A stretch of 8,731 bases of DNA from NCBI GenBank assembly GCA_030038035.1, contig JASHPP010000637.1, forward strand, positions 1 through 8,731, in the 5' to 3' direction. Made by a program: the position numbers and the translations under genes. Origin of the DNA: Trebonia sp. (GTDB taxonomy: Bacteria > Actinomycetota > Actinomycetes > Streptosporangiales > Streptosporangiaceae). Under the pieces are notes generated by a model. That model did no database searches, had not been told where the DNA came from, and saw nothing but the letters and a program-made list of their open reading frames with translations. Of this stretch, positions 1 to 4,196 are shown piece by piece (positions within the stretch are counted from its first letter, which is position 1; each line of letters opens with the position of its first letter).

Positions 1-376
1 CGAGGTGCCACGGGTAGTTGGTATGCAGCCGGATCCAGCCGTCCGCCGCCGCCCAGAACCGGGACAGCGGCGCCATCCCCACCCGCAGCTCTGAATTCAG
101 GCGCCGGGCGTACCGTTCGCTCGTCGCCGCGACCGCCACGTGCTCGACGTCGAGCGACACGGGTGCCGGACGCCCGGCGTTGCGGGCCGCGTCGTACACC
201 GAGACCGCCAGCGTGGCGGCCCCGACCGCGGCGGTCATCAGCCCGGTCACGTCAAAGCGTGACGGCAGCAGTCCCGCCGGGTCGCCGTCGACTCGCACGC
301 GCTCGAGGTCGGCCAGGTCCCCGCCGACAGCGGCCCACGCCTGGCGCATCAGGGCCGAAGAGGAGGCGTTCGGCAT
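1..376 (-). CDS. Family III (CaiB/BaiF-type) CoA-transferase, N-terminal part, cut by the left window edge
   Basis: Reading leftward from ATG at 374-376 there is an open frame of 125 codons with no stop before the window edge, so this is the N-terminal quarter or so of a longer protein (relatives usually exceed 400 residues). Visible features: LPSRFDVTGL at residues 37-46, an Ala/Val-rich helix at 47-64, LDVEHVAVAATSERY at 75-89, and DGWIRLHTNYPWH at 112-124. The last two blocks are what I recognise from actinobacterial family III CoA-transferases, which move CoA between acyl carboxylates in the cytoplasm. The catalytic Asp of the family lies further on and cannot be seen, so substrate is unknown. 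The start is supported by a promoter 6 nt upstream (TTGAAC-N18-CAGAAT) and no Shine-Dalgarno is visible, suggesting a leaderless mRNA. The frame has strong codon third-position GC bias. Family call is from remembered similarity; the plus-strand frame over the same bases is a shadow. Confidence 0.8.
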   Translation of the reverse strand, partial: MPNASSSALMRQAWAAVGGDLADLERVRVDGDPAGLLPSRFDVTGLMTAAVGAATLAVSVYDAARNAGRPAPVSLDVEHVAVAATSERYARRLNSELRVGMAPLSRFWAAADGWIRLHTNYPWHL

Positions 377-382
377 AGCGGC

Positions 383-412
383 ATTCTGGCCTCGCAGCGG
401 GCGGACGTTCAA
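383..412 (-). promoter_or_regulatory. Candidate sigma-70-type promoter of the CoA-transferase gene
   Basis: On the minus strand TTGAAC (407-412) and CAGAAT (383-388) are separated by 18 nt, and the ATG of the CoA-transferase begins 6 nt after the -10 hexamer. This spacing would place the transcription start at or next to the start codon, giving a leaderless mRNA, which is common in actinomycetes. The -10 lacks the usual first T, so the match is good rather than perfect. Assignment is by motif only. Confidence 0.5.
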
Positions 413-442
413 CCGCCCGGCCGGTGCGGGCAGCGGACCCGG

Positions 443-1220
443 TCAGTACTTCGGCCCGACGAACTCATCAAGTCGCGCTACCGCCTCCTTCCTCGCCACC
501 GAGATCGTGGTGGGCTTGGAAAACCGCCACCCCACCCCGAGCAGATCCAGCGCCTGACCGCAGAGCCGGCGAATGTCATCGGAGGAGTTCACGAACAGAT
601 ACCGCGGGTACTCATACCATCGGTCGCCGCCGGCCAGCCTCCGGCGGACCCGGTTTGACGCCCCGCCAGCCATCTGAGTGGAATAGTCCCCGCGCGAAGT
701 CCCCCGGGCACAGCTCCACGATGGCCCGCTGCCACGGCGCAAGCTCGATCTTGCGAGTGTGCTTCTTGCCCGGTCCGTGCTGCGGAAACAGGCACGGCCA
801 GTGCTTGGAGTAGCTCTTGACTTTGGTCATGCCGACTCTGCGGACGCTGAAGACGCCGGACGCGGGCATGACCGCCGACATCGCGCTCTTCGCGGCCGCC
901 ATGAGACCGGGCCAGGCGTCGCTGCACGCGATGGACAGCGCGAACACGTCCCGGTGCCCGCACGTCAGGCATCCATCGCCGAGGTAAAGACCTAGCAGAT
1001 ACGAGTACGCGGGCTTATTGAGATCCCTGCCGTCGCAGCGCGGACAGTCCGACGCCCGTTTCACGCCGGGAGCACGAGGAGCATGAGGAGAGCGCCGGCG
1101 TTCCGTGCGCCATTTCTGGACGGCGCCGATCGAGACGCCGGTAATGCGAGCGACTTCGCGGTCGATCAGGCCTTGCCGGGACAGGCTACGCGCGGTGTCC
1201 ACCGTTATCTGCGGGTGCAT
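443..1220 (-). pseudogene. Helix-turn-helix / LAGLIDADG-like protein gene, disrupted by a 1-base frameshift
   Basis: The gene starts at ATG 1218-1220 and, if one base is removed, would encode about 258 residues ending at the stop at 443-445. Residues 13-40 form a helix-turn-helix (DREVARITGVSIGAVQKWR). CPRC (59-62) and CLTC (84-87) form two CxxC pairs that could bind zinc. YLLGLYLGDGC (74-84) and RGLFHSDG (177-184) look like the two LAGLIDADG-type motifs. YSKHWPCLFPQHGPG (137-151) is a block I recognise from a widespread actinobacterial accessory family often annotated as regulator or homing-endonuclease-like. After residue 186 the frame is lost and stops at 612. The family sequence continues one base away (NRVRRRLAGGDRWYEYPRY, then ISVARKEAVARLDEFVGP) to 443. 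Deleting one C from the run at 661-664 restores DGWRASNRVRR. So this is either a real pseudogene or an assembly error. It lies 62 nt past the tRNA-Leu 3' end. Homing activity is inferred from the motifs only. Confidence 0.8.
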
Positions 1221-1282
1221 GGAAATATGGTCTCACGCACCACTGACATTTTCGGGAAAGAGCTGTGAGCTGCAGTAACCAG

Positions 1283-1366
1283 TGCCGGGAGCGGGATTCG
1301 AACCCGCACGCCCTCTCGGGCAAACGCTTTTGAGACGTCCGCGTAAGCCAGTTCCGCCATCCCGGC
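1283..1366 (-). tRNA. tRNA-Leu, anticodon CAA
   Basis: The 84-nt minus-strand sequence folds as a class II tRNA. The acceptor stem is GCCGGGA (1360-1366) with TCCCGGC (1284-1290), and discriminator A is at 1283. A 3-bp D stem (GCG/CGC) holds the loop GAACTGGCTTA. The anticodon stem GACGT/GCGTT contains two G-U pairs, and the loop is CTCAAAA. Positions 34-36 read CAA (complement at 1330-1332), decoding the Leu codon UUG. The variable arm GCCC-GAGA-GGGC has the length expected for leucine. The T arm is GCGGG-TTCGAAT-CCCGC. The CCA end is not encoded. Downstream, only a short AGCT-CAC-AGCT hairpin followed by CTTTCCC resembles a terminator. The gene is divergent from pdtaR. Confidence 0.96.
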
Positions 1367-1399
1367 TGATGCGCTCGCAAACAATGTACCGCCTGACTG

Positions 1400-1415
1400 T
1401 AGGCTCGTGGGCGTG
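1400..1415 (+). promoter_or_regulatory. -10 element and leaderless start of pdtaR
   Basis: TAGGCT at 1400-1405 fits the actinobacterial -10 pattern TANNNT and is followed 7 nt later by the GTG at 1413. No Shine-Dalgarno precedes either possible GTG (1407 or 1413), and no convincing -35 is visible. The spacing favours transcription starting at the 1413 GTG, hence a leaderless mRNA beginning there. Confidence 0.45.
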
Positions 1416-2081
1416 AGCCAGAATGCGCTGCGTGTCGTCATTGCCGAGGACGAGGCGCTGATCCGCCTCGATCTCAAGGAAATGCTCGAAGAGGAGGGCT
1501 ACGACGTCGTCGCCGAGGCGGCCGACGGGGAGGCCGCCGTCGAGCGGGTGACGGCGCTGCGGCCGGACCTGGCGATCTTCGACGTCAAGATGCCGGTGCT
1601 CGACGGGATCTCGGCCGCCGAGCGGATCGCGGCCGACCGGATCGCCCCGGTCGTCATCCTGACCGCCTTCTCGCAGCGCGAACTGGTGGAGCGGGCGCGG
1701 GACGCGGGGGCGATGGCGTACCTGGTCAAGCCGTTCACCAAGGCCGACCTGGTGCCCGCGATCGAGATGGCGGTCAGCCGGTTCACCGAGATCCGCGCGC
1801 TGGACTCCGAGGTCAACACGCTGCGGGAGCGGCTGGAGGTGCGCAAGCTGCTCGACCGCGCGAAGGGGCTGCTGCAGTCCGAGCAGGGGATGACCGAGCC
1901 GCAGGCGTTTCGCTGGATCCAGAAGACCTCGATGGACCGGCGGCTGACGATGCGCAAGGTCGCCGAGGCCGTGATCGAGGGGTCCATGCGCGCGGACGCG
2001 CGCGGCGGCAGCGAAAAGGGCGCCGAAAAAGGCAGCACGGACAAGGGCAGCACCGACAGGGGCGGTGCCGGGAAAGGCTGA
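1413..2081 (+). CDS. pdtaR: ANTAR-domain response regulator PdtaR (two-component antiterminator)
   Basis: This is a 222-residue cytoplasmic response regulator. The receiver domain spans about residues 5-125, with the acidic pair E12/D13, phosphoacceptor D57 (FDVKMP), T84 and K106 (LVKPF). A short coiled-coil linker (about 128-145) leads to an ANTAR domain (about 137-191) with RAKGLLQSEQGMTEPQAF and the basic segment MDRRLTMRKVAEAV. The sequence closely follows M. tuberculosis Rv1626/PdtaR as I remember it, including VVILTAFSQRELVERARDAGAMAYLVKPF-like blocks in order. In that family the kinase PdtaS phosphorylates the receiver, and the ANTAR domain binds paired RNA hairpins to promote antitermination; PdtaS is not in this window. 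GTG 1413 is chosen because a TAGGCT -10 lies 7 nt upstream; an in-frame GTG at 1407 would add two residues. Residues 192-222 form an unusual Gly/Ser/Lys-rich tail absent from Rv1626. A tRNA-Leu gene lies immediately upstream, divergent. Confidence 0.94.
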   Translation: MSQNALRVVIAEDEALIRLDLKEMLEEEGYDVVAEAADGEAAVERVTALRPDLAIFDVKMPVLDGISAAERIAADRIAPVVILTAFSQRELVERARDAGAMAYLVKPFTKADLVPAIEMAVSRFTEIRALDSEVNTLRERLEVRKLLDRAKGLLQSEQGMTEPQAFRWIQKTSMDRRLTMRKVAEAVIEGSMRADARGGSEKGAEKGSTDKGSTDRGGAGKG

Positions 2082-2610
2082 CCGGCCAGCGGCGGTCCCC
2101 GGGGACCCGGGGACCCGTTGGTACCGTGTCCGCCTTCCCCGGGCTGACACGTTCTCTACTTGGGCCCCCGGGTCCGCTGTCCACACGTTAGCGATCCGCC
2201 GCCCGGACGGCAAAGGTCAGTTCCCCCTTTGGACCGCGGAAAGTCAGCCTGTGATTCCGCCACGTTTACCCAGATGATTCCTGATTTGGTGACGTACGGT
2301 AGCCCTGTGCGCGCTCGTCCCCGGCTTAGCGGCTGCGAACTGGGCAGGTTCCGCCGGCGTCGCGGCTTATACAGGGGCACGTGTGGATGCAATTGCGGCG
2401 GAGCGTGTTCGGCCGGGAATAGATAACAATCTCATAGCCATCGGCGTGTCGTCCCAGCTGCGGCGGCGATGACCGGTTTGCGTCGCGCGGTCCGTGCAGC
2501 CAGTCACGGGGACCTTGTGTCACCACCGGAACCTCCGGTTTCACATAGCTCTGCGGCCTTCGGCCACACATCGACGGAATGAGTGAGACTTTGCTCGATA
2601 TCGCGTGACT
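2082..2610. other. Long non-coding interval with GC-rich repeats; no gene seen
   Basis: No frame on either strand gives a recognisable protein, and base composition is more mixed than in the neighbouring genes. Just after pdtaR is a perfect 14-base palindrome, GGTCCCCGGGGACC (2094-2107), overlapping a tandem GGGGACCC (2101-2108, 2109-2116). GGACCCGGGG (2103-2112) is repeated inverted at 2166-2175. These could end pdtaR transcription, although no U-tract follows. Two small hairpins lie further on: ACCGGA-ACC-TCCGGT (2525-2539) and GGCC-TTC-GGCC in the 2550s-2560s. A 39-codon frame at 2307-2426 preceded by TACGGT is too weak to call a gene. The control region of the downstream epimerase begins after about 2605. 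Confidence 0.55.
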
Positions 2611-2633
2611 TTCACGGTGTTAGCGTTCACAAT
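2605..2633 (+). promoter_or_regulatory. Candidate promoter of the secreted epimerase gene
   Basis: GTGACT (2605-2610) and CACAAT (2628-2633) are 17 nt apart and each matches the sigma-70 consensus at four of six positions. The -10 overlaps the LacI-type operator candidate at 2618-2631, the position expected for a repressor site. Transcription from here would give a 5' leader of about 80 nt. The hexamers are weak and a different sigma factor could be used. Confidence 0.35.
2618..2631 (+). promoter_or_regulatory. LacI-family-type operator candidate
   Basis: TGTTAGCGTTCACA is symmetric at 10 of 14 positions around a central CG. It resembles the TGTTAGCGCTAACA-type sites that LacI-family regulators use upstream of sugar-utilisation and secreted carbohydrate-active genes in streptomycetes. 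It overlaps the candidate -10, so binding would repress the epimerase gene. No LacI gene lies in the window; the regulator would act in trans. Call rests on pattern and position only. Confidence 0.5.
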
Positions 2634-2643
2634 CGCCAAGTAA

Positions 2644-2690
2644 GCATGCGCATGCCGGGCCGGCTACCGGGCCCACAGTGAGGCCGGCCC
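2644..2690 (+). repeat. Palindrome and inverted repeat in the epimerase 5' leader
   Basis: GCATGCGCATGC (2644-2655) is a perfect 12-base palindrome lying 12 nt downstream of the operator candidate. Immediately after it GGGCCGGC (2657-2664) pairs perfectly with GCCGGCCC (2683-2690) across an 18-nt loop. The first could be a second protein-binding site and the second a leader hairpin ahead of the start at 2719. High GC makes short palindromes common, so function is inferred. Confidence 0.4.
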
Positions 2691-2702
2691 AACGGGACCC
2701 CA

Positions 2703-2721
2703 ACGAAGGGAAGCCTTCATG
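2703..2721 (+). promoter_or_regulatory. Ribosome binding site of the epimerase, inside a small hairpin
   Basis: A purine-rich AAGGGAAG (about 2705-2712) precedes the ATG at 2719 by a normal distance and decides that start. GAAGG (2704-2708) can pair with CCTTC (2713-2717) over a GAAG loop, so the site may be partly masked. In contrast to pdtaR and polA, this gene is clearly not leaderless. Confidence 0.5.
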
Positions 2722-4119
2722 CGCACAAAGATGGGAAGTTGGAGGAGCAGTAGCCTAATCGCCAGGTCCGCGGTCGCAGCGATCATCGTGGCCATCCTGA
2801 CCGCGGGGGGCGCCATCGCGGCCACCAGCGCGCCAGCGGCGACCGTGCAGCCACCGCGCTGGCACGGCGCGCTGAGCATCACCAAGCAGTACTTCGGCAG
2901 CACGATCGAGCCGTACACCGGCCTGAACACGCCGACGTACCGGTACACGCTGACCAATGCCAGGGGCATGCAGGTCGAGCTCCTGTCCTACGGCGCGATC
3001 ACCCAGGCGATCGACGTGCCTGGCCGTTCCGGCCAGACGGCGGACGTGGTGCTCGGCTTCAAGACCCTGCAGGACTACGTCACCTACGACAGCCCGCCGG
3101 TGACCGTCAACGGCGGCCCGTACTTCGGAGAGACGGTGGGCCGGTACGCCAACCGGATCGCCGACGGCACGTTCAAGCTGAACGGGCAGACGTACACGCT
3201 GCCGATCAACAACGGCGTCAACGACCTGCACGGCGGCCTGGTCGGCTTCGGCGACCACATCTGGTCGCAGGTCGGCGCCCTGATCGACACCAAGTCGGAA
3301 GTCGGCGTGACGCTCCAGCTCGTGAGCCCGAACGGCGACTCGAGCGGCGCCGTCGGCAGCCCCGGCTGCCCCGACGGGTGCACCGGGTTCCCCGCCCAGC
3401 TCACCGTGGACGTCACGTTCACGCTGAACAACCAGAACCAGTACGCGATCCACTACCAGGCGGTCAACGACTCGTCCACGCTGAGCACGGTCGTGAACCT
3501 GACCAACCACAGCTACTTCAACCTGGCAGGGGAGAACTCGCCCGCCGGCTCGGCTTACGGCCAGTACGTGCAGATCAACGCCGACAACTACTCGCCGACC
3601 GACACCACGCAGATACCGCTGCCCGGGCTGCCCGACGGCGTCCCCGTCGCCGGCACGCCGTTCGACTTCCGCACCCCGCACACGATCGGGTCACGGATCG
3701 ACGACGTGAGCGCGCCGGACAACGTCCCCGCGAGCTACGACTCGCTCACCAACGGCGAGAGCCAGCTGCTCATCGCCCAGGGATATGACCACAACTGGAT
3801 ACTGAACGCGCAGACCCCGCAGACCACTGGCCCGGACGGCCTCAACCTTGCTGCCCGCGCCTGGGACCCGGGCAGCGGGCGCGAGCTGACCGTCTGGACC
3901 GACCAGCCGGGCGTCCAGTTCTACAGCGGCAACTTCCTGACCGGCACGCTGACCGGCATCAGCGGCGACACCTACCGCCAGGGCGCCGGCTACACGTTCG
4001 AGACGCAGCACTTCCCGAACTCGCCGAACAACCCGGACTTCCCGTCCACGGTGCTCGGCCCGAACGACACCTTCACCTCGACGACGATCTTCGCGTTCTC
4101 GTCGAACGGCTTCTTCTAA
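2719..4119 (+). CDS. Secreted aldose 1-epimerase (galactose mutarotase-like)
   Basis: A 466-residue protein of the GalM/aldose 1-epimerase family, which interconverts the alpha and beta anomers of sugars such as galactose or glucose. The N-terminus is a signal peptide: basic residues in 1-16, hydrophobic 17-35, and APA|A cleavage likely after residue 40, so the enzyme probably acts outside the cell. Family motifs appear in order: GRYANRI (141-147, sugar-binding Arg146), NDLHGG with catalytic His171, NLTNHSYFNLAG with His264, YDHNW with Asp357, and FETQHFPNSPN with the catalytic base Glu428. All expected active-site residues are present, so it should be active. C217 and C221 (CPDGC) are close enough for a small disulfide in an inserted loop. 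At 466 residues it exceeds cytoplasmic GalM (about 340) because of the signal peptide and loop insertions. It is monocistronic, with its own promoter and LacI-type operator upstream and a 15-bp hairpin downstream. It separates pdtaR from polA. The natural substrate is unknown. Confidence 0.93.
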   Translation: MRTKMGSWRSSSLIARSAVAAIIVAILTAGGAIAATSAPAATVQPPRWHGALSITKQYFGSTIEPYTGLNTPTYRYTLTNARGMQVELLSYGAITQAIDVPGRSGQTADVVLGFKTLQDYVTYDSPPVTVNGGPYFGETVGRYANRIADGTFKLNGQTYTLPINNGVNDLHGGLVGFGDHIWSQVGALIDTKSEVGVTLQLVSPNGDSSGAVGSPGCPDGCTGFPAQLTVDVTFTLNNQNQYAIHYQAVNDSSTLSTVVNLTNHSYFNLAGENSPAGSAYGQYVQINADNYSPTDTTQIPLPGLPDGVPVAGTPFDFRTPHTIGSRIDDVSAPDNVPASYDSLTNGESQLLIAQGYDHNWILNAQTPQTTGPDGLNLAARAWDPGSGRELTVWTDQPGVQFYSGNFLTGTLTGISGDTYRQGAGYTFETQHFPNSPNNPDFPSTVLGPNDTFTSTTIFAFSSNGFF

Positions 4120-4129
4120 CCGGCGACAT

Positions 4130-4171
4130 GACGGTGCCCGGCTGTTCCGCGCTGAGCAGCCGGGCACCGTC
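4130..4171 (+). terminator. Perfect 15-bp hairpin between the epimerase and polA
   Basis: GACGGTGCCCGGCTG (4130-4144) and CAGCCGGGCACCGTC (4157-4171) are exact reverse complements around a 12-nt loop, 10 nt after the epimerase stop. The strength and position fit a transcription terminator of the U-less kind often seen in actinomycetes; GCGCAGTCATTAGG follows instead of a U-tract. It could also work for transcripts in the other direction, but no gene there needs it. Confidence 0.75.
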
Positions 4172-4181
4172 GCGCAGTCAT

Positions 4182-4196
4182 TAGGATCGGAGGGTG
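4182..4196 (+). promoter_or_regulatory. -10 element and leaderless start of polA
   Basis: TAGGAT (4182-4187) fits TANNNT and is followed 6 nt later by the GTG start of polA at 4194. The GGAG at 4189-4192 is too close to the GTG to serve as a normal Shine-Dalgarno. The -35 position falls in the 3' arm of the hairpin and shows no consensus. The layout mirrors the pdtaR start. Confidence 0.45.

Noticed and set aside
18..557. Plus-strand frame of 179 codons over the left edge
   Set aside because: Its translation is Ser/Arg/Pro-rich with no motif, while the minus strand over 1-376 encodes a recognisable CoA-transferase N-terminus.
1283..1366. tRNA-Leu as an attachment site of an integrated element
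   Set aside because: I see no integrase gene and no second copy of the tRNA 3' end in the window; the neighbouring broken gene alone does not show integration.
1233..2213. Long minus-strand frame of 326 codons opposite pdtaR and the tRNA
   Set aside because: His/Arg/Leu-rich shadow typical of GC-rich coding DNA; it runs through the tRNA gene and opposes a well-supported response regulator.
2755..3681. Minus-strand frame of 308 codons opposite the epimerase
   Set aside because: Val/Arg/Asp-rich antisense shadow with no domain; the plus strand has all epimerase motifs.
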